Assembly (NCBI GenBank): GCA_023055355.1
Contig: JALJCS010000035.1
Location: 1,674,001-1,738,000, forward strand
Direction of reading: 5' to 3'
DNA: 64,000 nucleotides
Source of the DNA: Agelaius tricolor
Taxonomy: Eukaryota > Chordata > Aves > Passeriformes > Icteridae
Below, piece after piece: positions 23,023-34,995 of the stretch (the stretch's first letter is position 1; the number at the start of each line of letters is the position of its first letter). The notes under the pieces were generated by a model. The model made no database searches, had not been told where the DNA came from, and saw only the letters and a program-made list of their open reading frames with translations. A program made the position numbers and the translations under genes.

Positions 23023-23548
23023 TTTTGTATTTGCAGGGTGCTTTGACAAAGGAAGGAACGATGAATCTGACTCCATGTTCTCAGTAGGCTAATTTATTAT
23101 TTTATGATACTATATTATATTAAAGAATACTATACTATACTAAAGAATACAGGAAGGATACTTATAGAAGTATTATCTAAAAAGTATTATCTAAAAAGTA
23201 ATATCTAAAAAGTATTATCTAAAAAGCATTATCTACAAAGTATTATCTATTATTAATACAGAAGTATTATCTAAAAAGTGTTATCTAAAAAGATAATAAT
23301 GAAAACTTGTGACTCTCTCCAGAGTCCCGACACAGCTTGGCCCTGACTGGCCAAAAAGTCAAAACAATTCCCATGAAACCAATGGAACAATCACCTGTGG
23401 GTAAACAATCTCCAAACACATTCCACATGAGCAAAACACAGGAGAAGCAAATGAGATAATTCTTGTTTTCCTTTTTCTCTGAGGCTTCTCATCTCCCCAG
23501 GAGCAAAATCCTGGGCAAAGGGATTTTTCAGAGAATGTGAATGTGACA
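23023..23548 (-). mobile_element. Solo LTR (family A-like), minus strand, with 6-bp target duplication
   Basis: ATTGGG lies at 23017-23022 and 23549-23554. On minus the element starts TGTCACATTCACATTC and carries AATAAA (TTTATT on plus at 23093-23098). It shares long blocks with 43465-43849 and 47843-48334, for example ACAATCTCCAAACACATTCC. An internal 14-bp repeat (AGTATTATCTAAAA, 23168-23303) lengthens this copy to 526 bp. Confidence 0.92.
23168..23303. repeat. 14-bp tandem repeat inside a solo LTR
   Basis: Several copies of AGTATTATCTAAAA with small variants (AGTAATATCT, AGCATTATCT). They are absent as an expansion from the sister LTRs at 43465 and 47843. Confidence 0.85.
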
Positions 23549-23554
23549 ATTGGG

Positions 23555-25587
23555 TTCACGTCTGTGACCAAGAGGGAGGGGATCAGAGGAGGGAAGCAGA
23601 GGCTGCAGTGGGATCCTCTCTGGAGCACAGGAGTGTCACAAGGGCTGGGATGGAGTGTCCCAACAGGCAGGACATTGTCAGGCTGAAGAAAAGCCAGAGC
23701 AGTATGAGAAGCTGCTCTTTTGGCTTTTGACAGCCATTCCATGCAGCAGATGACAGCCCTGGAGCAAGTGCTGTCCCAAAGGTTGCGGTTCAACACTGAG
23801 ATGCCAGCAGGCAGCTGTTATCCAAAAGCAGTTCAGAAATCTTCCTGGGAAATGTGCTGAACTGATGACTTCTGAAATAATCAACCCTGGCTCTTTTAAA
23901 GCATGACAGAGGTGTCTAAATATCTTCTTTTTTCTCATGGTTTCTCCTTGCACACTGGGAAGCAGCTCTGGGCAATTCACATGTACAAATGTGCAGGGCA
24001 TCAGCTTGTGGGAGCTTTGGGATCCCTGAGTTATCATATCCTTCTGCAAAGTTGCATTTCAGGTTTCATCAGATATAGAACTGCTTTGAGGCTGTCTGTA
24101 ATTGCTTCTCAGAAAATAATAGGAATATAGGAATATATCATAGGATTATATGTCCTTCAAAGAGAATTCTGCTTGTTAACACACAGGGAAAAAACCCATT
24201 TATTCTGTGTTGTAATGTCAGGGGCAGTGCAGAGACAGGTTTGTGTCTGTGGTTTGATGCAGTGCTATAACAATATCTATAATAATGGATTTACTCTGCA
24301 GAGACTTTGGTTTGGGTGTGTGCACAGAGTCCCTTTGGTAAAGAGAAATGTTTATTCTGACAGCACATATTGTGTTAGCACGAAGGACTGATTTGGGTTT
24401 TCATTCAGCAGTGAAAACTTGTGGCAAATTATTAGCATAAGTAGCACAAACAGAATCTCATTCCTTAACTTGTACTTCTGCTCATGTAAATCAGCAGTAA
24501 AGCTTGTAAACCAACCCTGTCACAGTTCTTTCAATTTTACAGTGTTTTTTACAGGAAGCCACTTTGAAATACAATCATTGCAACAGTGCCTTTTGACAGA
24601 GGTCTTAGAGAAATTCAAGAATAAAATGGTAGAAGTAGTTTGAAAATTATATCTCATTTAAGCAGTGAACAAAATCTTCCAAGGGAGCAAGTGTACACTG
24701 AACAGAGATGGCTGGTGGTGATTCTTTGGTTTTTTATTACCCCTAATATTTCTGCTGCTGTTTCTTGCTCTCCTCCTTCTTCCCAGCATTTGTTCTTTGT
24801 GAAGGAACAATAACTTGGATAACTCATATTCAGGTTGATAGGCTCCCTAATTCCAGAAGCATCACCCTCTGCAGTGCTCTCTCTCCAGCCCACTGCAGTC
24901 AGAGATGGGCCCTAGCTATCTGATTCTAGCACAACAAAACAAATATGCTGGCCCAATGATCTCCTGACCATATATAGGCTGAAATAGCCTTTTGGAAGAT
25001 ATGGTTGATATCTGTGATCATCACAGGGCAATTAGGAACCATTATGAAACAAGCATCTTACCAGTAATTTATTGGGCAGCCTCAAACTATTTCCTTGGGT
25101 GGGGAGGGTGTCATCTTCAAGAACACCTCCTGCTCAGGAGAGGCCATGAATTAATTTTTATGGAAGGTCTGCTGGGGAGGGTGCAGAGCTCAGAGCATGA
25201 ACCTGAGCTCAGAGTTACGTCTTGGAAATGCAATGTCCCAGAGGAGGGCAGACAGGAGAGATCAGTGTTGATATGGTTCTCATGGCAGCTGCTTTCTCAG
25301 AGTTCCTTGACAGAGTAACCTCTGCTCTCCAATTGCCTCCCAAGAGCTGCTTTTTCTCCTGTGCAGGAGACAAGCAGCACTCCTGATTCAGTGCCCCAGT
25401 TTGCAGCAGCAGGAGCAGCCAGGACCTGGCTGGGGTGTCAGAGCTGCTGCACCAGGTGGGTGAGGTGGCTGAGCAGAGCTCAGCTCCAGGCTCCTGCTGC
25501 CTTTGTTCACAGAGAAGCTGTGAACCAAACCATGGCCAGAGGGGTTACTGGGCAGTGACCACTGCAGAGCCTCCTCTGCACACACCA
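23555..25587. other. Unique non-coding sequence
   Basis: Single-copy. Positions 23850-24900 are AT-rich. No gene recognised. Confidence 0.55.
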
Positions 25588-25800
25588 TAGAATCAGGATC
25601 ACACACCGGGTTGGGTTGGAAGGGACCTCAAAGCTCATCCTGTTTTACCCTCCTGCCGTTCACGGGGACACCTTCCACCATCCCAGCTTGCTCCAAGCCC
25701 CAACCTGACCTTGGACACTTCCAGAGATGGGACAGCCACAGCTTCTCTGTACCAGGGCCTCCCCACCCTCACAGGGAAGAATTACACCAGCCCAGTTCTG
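25588..25800 (-). mobile_element. CR1 LINE 3' tail, 5'-truncated
   Basis: On plus, CATAGAATCA is followed by GGTTGGGTTGGAAGGGACC and AAAGCTCATCC, the complementary-strand CR1 tail. A short insertion separates the terminal motif from the body. It ends near CCCACCCTCACAGGGAAG. No coding part remains. Confidence 0.92.
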
Positions 25801-28430
25801 TTGGATTGGTCAGCATCTCGGGAAACGTGATTATTTTTTTGCCACAGGTGTAGTAGAAAGAGGCAGAAAGGGAATTTCCAGGCCCAGACAAGCTGGGTTT
25901 GATGGTCTCACTGTCACTTTTTAGTAAGTGATGTAGAACACAGTGGGCAGCTGATGGAGGCTGCTGGGTGGGAAGGGGCTGGAGGAGAGGTTGGGGTCAG
26001 GTGTGACAAGAGCAGCGCAGGCAATGAAAGCAAATGCTGAACTCTAGACCTGCCTTTTCTTTGTAAATTCATCTGTTGCTAAGAATAACCTGCCTGGACA
26101 GTGTCCTACAGCATGCTCCAACCTAAAGGGCATTTTGGTCTGACAAATGCAAACTAAGAGAGTGAAGTTATTACCATATGAACATGTGGATTGGAAACAT
26201 GTGTTGAGTGATTAAAGGCGAAGGCTTGATGACAGCCCTGTAGTGGAGATGGTGCATCTCAGGGAGGAGATTGCTGCTTTGGAAATGCCATATTTTACCA
26301 TTGAGTTCATTAGTATTTGCCATAAGGAAAACAAGAAAGGTTGACTCCAGAAAAAAAGAAAAACCCTCCCTCTCAGATGCTATCAGTGCACACACCATGT
26401 TTGCTTTGGAAACTCCTCGCTGGGGTTTCTGTCAGTCTGTTGCTCTGGGAATGCTGTCTCATGGACAGTTTAGGATTTCACTCTGCCTGGGCTTGGACTG
26501 TGTCCCAGGAGTGTGCTCGGTGTCAGGAATTCAAGCTGGAAAAAGTGTGCATTCTGGAAGATTAGGAGCTATAGGGACAGCCTGCAGTGCCCATGGGCCG
26601 GGCAGGTCAGAGCACAGCGGGCACTGCCCAGGGTGGGAAATCTGCCACAGCACTGCAGGGACACACAGCAGAGCTGACAGGAAGTTTTGGGTTGATGCAC
26701 GTTCATCATAAATCACCTTCTGCTTGTCTGTTTACAATAGTCTGTCGTTCCTGCATGTTTTTGAGGTAGTAACAGACCCTGCAGTTTAACTCGACAACAA
26801 TATTTCTCTGTGAAAACATCACATCCTCACTATTCGTATTTTTGGATGAGATATGAACCAGAACTATAGGGCAAAGTGCCTCACCCCAAACACTGAAAGC
26901 TGAAGAACAAGAAAAAAATCAGTCACTTTCCAAAACCTTTGCTAAGTTTTGTGACATTAACCAGTGCATCTATGCCTGGCCATAAGGCACCTGTAGCAGA
27001 TTGACAATCCTTGTTGGCTTTCCATCAAAACCTGGTACTTAAAACCAGATTGAATCAAACCTTTAGGCCCCCCAAAGCACACCAGTGGGCAGGCAGCACT
27101 GCAGAGCCCTGGGCACCAGAAGCAAGATCAGAGGAGCCTGCAGAAGCTCTCCTGCCAGCCAGCTCTCAGGACGCTGCACTGAGATGAAACAGTCTGCAGG
27201 AAGCTTCCAGCCAGCAGAAATTCTTGGTTCATCACAGATTTTGCCAGATGCTACATTGCTCCCACAGCTCTGCCAGTGCTGTGCTGTAGGCTGGGTTTTT
27301 GCTCTCCCATCATATTCACGTCTCTAGAAATTGTAAAAGCTGGTTAAGGAGGGTTCATTCAGATGTGTGGGTCTATTAATTTCATCTTATAAAATGTATT
27401 AATTGCTATTAATTGGATATCCTGTCTTTCTTGTCTGTTGAGCCTCATCCTAGTTCTCTTAGCAGTGCATTTTTCAGTGAAGTTTAATTGTACAAAGTTT
27501 GAGAAACCCAAAGACTTGTGAATGTTGATGGGGAGGATTCATCTTCAGGCTTGAAGGAAATCATGTTCCAATATCTACTTGCCTTACATTTTTACACAGA
27601 TTTAGAGGTTAATATTAAACAAACAAACAAACAAAACCACAAAAAAACATTTTTTTAAAACCTGCACAATTTCCCTGACCTCTGCATTTCCACCTCAGTG
27701 GTTCTGTTGGCAAAAGGGGAAAACAGGCAAAGGAACTGAAAATTGCTATTGAAAATGCCTGCAATGGAACAGGAAGACCAAATTTCATTTTATTTATTTC
27801 TAGCAAAGTCAGCTCACAGTGGCTGGAAATCCAGAGAAATGAGAAACCTTCCTGCTTCTTGCATTCACCACTTGGTGTTTTTTAGGGGTAAAACAGCCCA
27901 TTTAGCTCAATCCCTTCATGCAGCCCCTCTGTTTCCTTCCCCCTTCCTTGGCAGCACAGCTGGCAGCACAACATGGGCATTTCACACAGCTTTTGGTGAC
28001 TCTCATCTTTGATATTTTGAGATTTCCCCTGTGTTTCTGGCTGCTCCCACTGGCAGAATCTGGTGGGGCTGGGCAGATGCGGTGTCCTGGGAGAAGGATT
28101 TGCCACACCTGGCAGAACCACAGCAGGGTCCCTGTGCCTGTGGGGACAGGGACAGTCCTGCAGGGTCACTGTCTGTGGTGGCAGGAGGACATCAGTGCAC
28201 CAGGACATTTAATTCAGGGCGCTGCAAATGTACATCCCCGGCTGGTGCTGCTCATGATGAGCAGGAATTCAGTGGTGGAGGTACAAAAAGCTGAGAGATT
28301 TCTCAGCTCAGCACACAAAACAAACTTGGGAAGTCTTGCTCATGCACCTCCTCTGCCCCTGTCTCTCCTGAGGCCCAGATAAAAAACAATCCACGAGGAA
28401 AACCTACGTGTAGATGGATGCAAATTTACA
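25801..28430. other. Unique non-coding sequence
   Basis: Single-copy. Positions 26710-27060 and 27330-27680 are AT-rich and include (AAAC)n at 27616-27637. No gene recognised. Confidence 0.55.
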
Positions 28431-28959
28431 CCAATGGCAGCTGGAGATGCAGACGGCAGCTGGAGAATCTGGGGCTCCGGGCAACGGTGGGAATGGGGTC
28501 AGACACAGCAAAGGGGCGGCCAAAAAACGAGAGAGGGCTCTGCTGCCAAACTTCCCCTGCCCTTTGGGAAAGGGCAGAGGGCAGGGGTGGCTGCGGGGCT
28601 GAGCGAGGGCTGTCCCGGAGGATGGGAACCGCCGTGCCCTCCCCAGGTGGCGCTGCCAGGAGGGCAGGGGGTGCGTGCAGGCAGAGAGCGCCGAGCTCCT
28701 GCCCGGCACCAAGGGCAGAGGAGCTGCTGCTGTTCACTGGAGCGCTCCCACAGGACACCTACGAGCGGGGAGGACCCTGAAAACACATCTCAAGCCCTTG
28801 TTGGATTGTTGGATTCAGCCATGTCCCAAAGCCCGGGTGCCACCCAGGCTGAGGGACACACCGAGTTTGCATCCCCCAGACCGGGACAGGGCGCGGAACA
28901 GCTCATCCCGCATCCCACGGCGTCTCCCACGAGATGCTGGGAGCAGCCTCTGGAGCTCG
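28431..28959. other. GC- and CpG-rich unique sequence
   Basis: This block and 29956-30340 hold noticeably more CpG than the rest of the window and flank the minisatellite at 28960. It could be part of a weak CpG island. The 563-aa frame from 28434 begins here but continues only because the minisatellite lacks stops. Confidence 0.4.
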
Positions 28960-29955
28960 TGTTCTCTGCCCTGCAGGGCTGCAGAAGGGCTGGCAGGTCG
29001 TTCTCTGTCCTGCAGAAGGGCTGGCAGATCGTTCTCTGCCCTGCAGGGCTGCAGAAGGGCTGGCAGATCGTTTGTTGCCCTGCAGAAGCACTGGCAGATC
29101 GTTCTCTGCCCTGCAGAAAAGCTGGCACGTCGTTCACTGCCCTGCAGGGCTGCAGAAGCACTGGTAGATCTGGTAGATCGTTCTCTGCCCTGAATGGCTG
29201 CAGAAGGGCTGGCAGGTCATTCTCTGCCCTGCAGAAGCACTGGCAGGTCGTTCACTGCCCTGCAGGGCTGCAGAAGGGCTGGCAGATGGTTTGTAACCCT
29301 GCAGAAAAGTTGGCAGGCTGTTCTCAGCCCTGTAGGGCTGCAGAAGGGCTGGCAGGTTATTTGCTGCCCTACAGAAGCACTGGCAGATCATTCTCTGCCC
29401 TGCAGGGCTGCAGAAGCACTGGCAGATCGTTCTCAGCCCTGCAGAAGCACTGGCAGATCGTTTGTTGCCCTGCAGAAAATCTGGCAGGTCGATCTCTGCC
29501 CTGTAGGGCTGCAGAAGGGCTGGCAGATCGTTTGTTGCCCTGCAGAAGCACTGGCAGATCATTCTCTGCCCTGCACAAGGGCTGGCAGGTTATTTGCTGC
29601 CCTGCAGGGCTGCAGAAGCACTGTCAGATCGTTCTCTGCCCTGCACAAGGGCTGGCAGGTTATTTGCTGCCCTACAGAAGCACTGTCAGGTCGTTCTCTG
29701 CCCTGCAGAAGCACTGTCAGATCGTTCTCTGCCCTGCAGAAGCACTGGCAGGTTATTTGCTGCCCTGTAGGGCTGCAGAAGCACTGGCAGATCATTCTCT
29801 GCCCTGCACAAGGGCTGGCAGGGTATTTGCTGCCCTGCAGAAGCGTTGGCAGGTTATTTGCTGCCCTGTAGGGCTGCACAAGGGCTGGCAGGTCGTTCTC
29901 TGCCCTGCAGAAGCACTGTCAGATCATTCTCTGCCCTGCCCAAGGGCTGGCACAT
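28960..29955. repeat. 1-kb minisatellite of 31-bp and 39-bp units
   Basis: The short unit has CTGCCCTGCAGAAGCACTGG. The long unit carries an 8-bp GGCTGCAG insertion that duplicates a PstI-like site (CTGCAG). All units share GCTGGCAG followed by GTCGTTCTCT, ATCGTTCTCT or TTATTTGCTG variants. The 31-bp period rotates the frame and the 39-bp period preserves it, yet all plus frames lack stops, which produces 563- and 225-aa frames. Confidence 0.95.
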
Positions 29956-30340
29956 CCCTCCAGCCCCTGCAGCTCCGCTCGCTGCCGAGCCCCAGGGCAG
30001 CGCTGCCCGCCCGCCCTCCTGCGCTGGAGCACACGGAGCCGCTCACGGCTCATGGCATTAATAACCCCCTGGATGTCTTTGTTTCAAGTATTCCATTGGG
30101 AAGTGCTATTTTAAGGCTCCATTGAGGCAGGCGGAATGTGGAACCTCCTCCTGCCGGCCGCTCCGCTTATCGGCGCTGCTATTTTGTCTAATTCGGCTCC
30201 CCTCGCCATTTCAGTGCCCCCATTTACATTTCCCGTGCTGGAGCAGCCACAACAGAGACCTCTGCTCTCTGCAGAGACCGTGTCCGTGTGTTCCCGGGGC
30301 ACAGAGCGGTTCCGGGCTGCCCCAGGTCCTGCCTGGTGCA
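29956..30340. promoter_or_regulatory. Candidate conserved regulatory element in CpG-rich flank
   Basis: CpG-rich at 29965-30040 and 30125-30200. Between them is an AT-richer core at about 30050-30120, with CATTAATAA (homeodomain-like), TTTGTTT (forkhead-like) and GCTATTTTAAGG (MEF2-like). No transcript evidence is available. The call rests on base composition and motif clustering only. Confidence 0.25.
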
Positions 30341-30652
30341 GGCTGGACCCGCAGTGATGGAGAAAGTTCAGCTTGCTGACAATTCATCAAGCAGCCACGG
30401 ACGCTGTTTAGCTCTTCAGTTTGAGATTGCACTCCTCGGGCTTCCTGCAGATTCAGAAAGTATTTTCTGGCTTTTGGAGTGTCTTTCAGTTCAAGTGTCT
30501 CCACAGCTGGCTGAACGGCCCTGGTGTTCACACTCCTGGACTGGGCAGGATCCAGGGTGCAGCCATCAGCCCAGCACAGCCCCAACCCACACAAAACGTG
30601 TTTTACTTTCCTTTTTAAACCTCTCTTCTTTACCTTTTAAACCTCTGCTGTT
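30341..30652. other. Unique non-coding sequence
   Basis: Single-copy. Frames on both strands to 127 aa without domain signature. Confidence 0.55.
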
Positions 30653-30658
30653 TTAGTG

Positions 30659-31050
30659 TGGCTGTGGGCTGAAGTTCCCTTCAGAAAATCAGGGAAGTTA
30701 GTCCCTCTAGATAATAAAAAGTGTAAAAGCCATTGCTGAAAAAGAAATATTATTTATTAAGGATGCAACAGAAGCTGAGAATAAAAAATCTGTCCGAAAA
30801 TGGTCCAGGGTGTGGGTTTTATAGGTGAAACTCCAGGAGATGAAACAAGGGGAGGAGAGGTGGACTCTCAGAGCAAGTGCTGTTGGAACTGTGAAATTAT
30901 TTGCATGATATGAACATAAAGAAGAACCTGGGTGTTACTAATGAGAAGGAAGGAAAAAATACAGAAGTGCTGCACAAAAAAACCTCAGAAATTCATGACT
31001 ATAGAAATAACACAAATGTTTTCATTTCTGGTTCTGCAGGGAGTGTGGCA
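30659..31050 (-). mobile_element. Solo LTR, minus strand
   Basis: A TG...CA element. The flanks TTAGTG (30653-30658) and ATAGTG (31051-31056) match at 5 of 6 positions and suggest a target duplication. On minus there is a TATA-like CCTATAAAACCC (plus about 30817-30826) and, about 60 bp later, AATAAATAATA (plus near 30750), the normal LTR promoter and poly(A) order. Confidence 0.7.
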
Positions 31051-31056
31051 ATAGTG

Positions 31057-31504
31057 CAGCATGGCCATGACCAAAACTAATGAGGACATGGGAAGTTTCA
31101 GCACTCATGAACCTTGCAAGGAAGATTTTTTTCTCAGTTCAGTCCTCCAGAGCAGCTTCCTGCCCCCTCTTCCCTCCTCCTGGGACAGAGCTGAGTCAGA
31201 CATTATATCTGAGGAGTTAATGGAGGCTACATGGGAGCAGGGAGATTCCTCTTCTGTTCTGTTTGTCTGTCTTTGCCTTGGCCACCTGCCACTCTTGTCG
31301 GGGACAATGGAGAGGATTGTCCCCAGGACCTTCTCCTCCAGTCAGTACCTGGGACAATCCCTTTTCTCTCCTTGAAACACCAGACCTGCTGAGGGAATAC
31401 ACTGGGGGAATTCAGTCAATGGTTTCTGCAGTGTTCTTCAGCCCTGCAGATGAGGGAAACTCTGGGGGGATGAAGAACCTCTTTGGAGCAGATTTGATCT
31501 GCTC
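31057..31504. other. Unique non-coding sequence
   Basis: Single-copy. No gene recognised. Confidence 0.55.
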
Positions 31505-32188
31505 TGGTCCTTGAGATGGTGGATCTAGATTTGGGTTGATTCAGTTGGAAGGTTCTGTCCTTGAGATGGTGGGATCTAGGTTTGGCTTGACCCAGTTGGA
31601 AGGTTCTGTTTGTGATGGTGGGATCGAGGTTTGGGGTGGGATCTAGGTTTGGGGTGACCCACTTGGCAGGTTCTGTCTGTGATGGTGGGATCTAGGTTTG
31701 GGTTGACCCAATTGGAATGTTCTGTCCTTGAGATGGTGGGATCTAGGTTTGGGGTGACCTCTTGGCAGGTTCTGTCTTTGAGATGATGGGATCTAGGTTT
31801 GGGGTGGGATCTAGGCTTGGGGGGACCCACTTGGCAGGTTCTGTCCTTGAGATGGTGGGATCTAGGTTTGGGTTGACCCAATTGGAAGGTTCTGTCTGTG
31901 ATGGTGGGATTGAGGTTTGGGCTGATCCCTTGGCAGGTTCTGTCCATGATGGTGGGATGTAGGTTTGGGTTGACCCAACTGGAAGGTTCTGTCCTTGAGA
32001 TGGTGGGATCTAGGTTTGGGTTGACCCAATTGGAAGGTTCTGTCTGTGCTGGTGGGATCTAGGTTTGGGGTGACCCAATTGGAAGGTTCTGTCTGTGATG
32101 GTGGGATCGAGGCTTGGGGTGACCCCTTGGCAGGTTCTGTCCTTGAGATGGTGGATCTAGGCTTGGGGTGACCCCTTGGCAGGTTCCC
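31505..32188. repeat. Minisatellite of about 48-51 bp, about 13 units
   Basis: Units run from GGTTCTGTCCTTGAGATGG or GGTTCTGTCTGTGATGG to GGGATCTAGGTTTGGGTTG and ACCCAATTGGAA, ACCCACTTGGCA or ACCCCTTGGCA. Two submotifs mix freely. Some units carry an internal duplication of GGGATCTAGGTTTGGGGT. The 123- and 147-aa minus frames are products of the array. Confidence 0.95.
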
Positions 32189-34169
32189 AGGAGCAATCCC
32201 AAGTATTTGACACCCAGAGAAGAGAGTCCTGCAGAGTCCCACTGCTGTGGCAGAGGAACCAGAGCAGATGGCAGGGCAGGGGCCTGGGCTAAAGCAGATG
32301 TGCAAATCTGGCTCCTTGCTTTCCTTGTTTCATGGTGGTGGCCTCAGGCCCCTGACCCTTCACTTTGGCTTCAGCAGGCTGGGACACCATGGCCGGGGGA
32401 TCCTTTTGTGGATGGGGCTGTGCCAGGTGATTGTTCCACTAGCTCCAGCCCTCCAGAAATTTTCAGAGAGAGTCATCAGTCCAGGCAAGGCTTCCCTGGA
32501 CTGCTCTCAAAAACCCTGACACATTTTTTAACTTACATAAGCTATATCCATCTGATGGGGGGGTGTTTCCATGATGCTCCCTCTCACAGCAAGTTTGCTT
32601 GAAGAGAAGCAGAGAAAACAACAAAAATAAGGGCTCCCACCTACAATCTATGCCTCCAGGCCTGAGAGCAGCACTTGGAAGAGGTCCCTGTCCTTTCTCA
32701 GGGTCCCTGGGGTGCTCAGGGGTCGGTCCCCCCTGGCAGCAGTGCAGGGATCCCGTGGAGCTGCTCCAGCAATGCCTGTGTGGCTGTGCAGGGCAGGGAC
32801 AGCCTGGCAGGAGCTCCCCCCTGCAGGGAAAACAGCCCTTTTTGGAGAGGAGACACTTGCTCAGCACTGTGTGTTACCCCTGGATATCAACAAAACATGG
32901 TCCTGCTTTAGCCTGTGCAACCTCGCTTGGAAATGCCCTGATCTCTGCTTTAGCCACAGCTCCAAAGAACAGAGTTGATTTATTTTTGTTCTTTCAACTG
33001 TGGCTCACAATAAAGTGTGAACCCTGCACAAAGCTGGGCTCTGTTGTTATGAGACCAGTGACTCCAAATACAGGGAGATGGGAACACACAAAAGGTGGTG
33101 TTGAGGCATTTTTCGCACTGAAGGGTCAGCGTGAGGCAGGGAACAGCTTTGTTTAAAGGCTCTGAGCTCCTTTGGCAGGTGGCTGATTTACAAGTCAGGA
33201 ACAGCAGCATGCCTGTGACACTTTAGAGGACCTTATTTTTCCTGCTAAATGAATTTCAAGTATTTTTCTCTAGAAGCTGGAGCCCTGCTGAGGTGCACTG
33301 GCTCAGCCCTGCATTTCTCCCGTTTATGGAACCCCACACACAGGCAGTAAATGCCTCCACTCATTGGCCCTATATTTCCCTTGCCATCACAGGCTGCTTT
33401 GGAGAGGTCCAATCCTTGCTTCTGGCCTGGCAGCCTTTGCTAAATCACAGAGTTTCACATCCTGCCCCTCAGGCATCCCATACTCCCTGCAAACAAGCAT
33501 TTCCAGCTCTTGCCTGGAAGCTCCTTAACTCTGACTCTGCTGGAAAACTCAGCAAGATGGGGAGGAGGACTGCATTAAAATGAGGTAAAAAACAACCAAA
33601 TCCTCCTAGGCATGACATGGGAGGAAAATTAATATTTAAAATACATGCATGATGTAATGGGACTTAAAATAGTCTCTATCCTGGAAAAAGGAGATTAACT
33701 GCTTAAGGCAAAGTAATGAAAAGGTCACTTGGACAATTCCTGCAAAGCACTCCCTGTGCTGCATCATGGACTTATCGGTCCTGTTTGACAGGGAGTCACA
33801 CATGATCCCAAGCACTTATCTCTGTTTTATACTTTATGAAAAATTGATTGACTACTTTTGCCCAAGAATTTGTGTTAAATAAGAAATAAAACATTGTTTA
33901 TGGGCAACTTTCTCTTCCCATAGTCAGCAGGGGCCAGTTTTATAAGAACAGGACATCAAATCTTAATACTGCAAAGTACCTGCGTGTTTGACATGGCAAA
34001 GTGAACTCTTCTGTTATTATCTCAGCTGGATCAGTTCCTAAAGCTAAACAGAAACAGCAGCGAACATTTTCCATTCTTTCTGCCTCTAACCAGCTTCCCC
34101 CACCCTCTGGCACAGACCACATCCTGTCTGGGTAGTGCCAGTCCTCCCAGAATGACGCTGAGGGGGATG
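32189..34169. other. Unique sequence with an AT-rich, possibly conserved segment
   Basis: Positions 32190-33590 are ordinary. Positions 33590-33910 are AT-rich and low in repeats, with ATTAATATTT and TGACTACTTTTG stretches, and could be a conserved non-coding element. No exon recognised. Confidence 0.5.
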
Positions 34170-34995
34170 GAGATGTCCATCCCTGCCACCCCAGTGTGGC
34201 ACTGGCAGCACTGGGATGTTCATCCCTGCCACCCCAGCATGGCACTGGCAGCACTGGCATGTCCACCCCTGTACCCCAGCATGGCACTGGCAGCACTGGC
34301 ATGTCCATCCCTGCCACCCTGGCATTGCACTGGCAGAACTGGCATGTCCATCCCTGCCACCCCAGCATGGCACTGGCAGCACTGGAATGTCCATCCCTGC
34401 CACCCCAGTGTGGCACTGGCAGCACTGGCATGTCCATCCCTGCCACCCCAGCATGGCACTGGCAGCACTGGAATGTCCATCCCTGCCACCCCAGTGTGGC
34501 ATTGGCAGCACTGGCATGTCCATCCCTGTTCCCCAGCATGGCACTGGCAGCACTGGCATGTCCATCCCTGTACCCTGCCCCATGGCACTGGCAGCACTGG
34601 AATGTCCATCCCTGCCACCCCAGTGTGGCATTGGCAGCACTGGCATGTCCATCCCCGTTACCCCAGCATGGCACTGGCAGCACTGGCATGTCCATCCCTG
34701 CCATGGCACTGGCAGCACTGGCATGTCCATCCCTGTACTCCAGCATGGCACTGGCAGCACTGGGATGTCCATCCCTGTACCCCCAGCATGGCACTGGCAG
34801 CACTGGCATGTCCATCCCTGTACCCCAGCATGGCACTGGCAGTACTGGCATGTCCATCCCTGCCACCCCAGCATGGCACTGGCAGCCCTGGCATGTCCAT
34901 CCCTGTACCCCCAGCATGGCACTGGCAGCACTGGGATGTCCATCCCTGTACTCCAGCATGGCACTGGCAGCCCTGGGATGTCCATCCTGCCACCC
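34170..34995. repeat. 42/43-bp minisatellite, about 19 units
   Basis: Each unit has AGCATGGCACTGGCAGCACT, GGCATGTCCATCC, and CTGCCACCCC or CTGTACCCC; the one-base difference gives the 43/42-bp length classes. Frames stay open on both strands (up to 426 aa on minus and 351 aa on plus). They consist only of repeats such as HWQHWHVHPC on plus and GWTCQCCQCHAG on minus. Confidence 0.97.

Noticed and set aside
28434..30125. 563-aa plus frame
   Set aside because: It is open only because the 31/39-bp minisatellite lacks stops in all plus frames; flanking parts show no domain.
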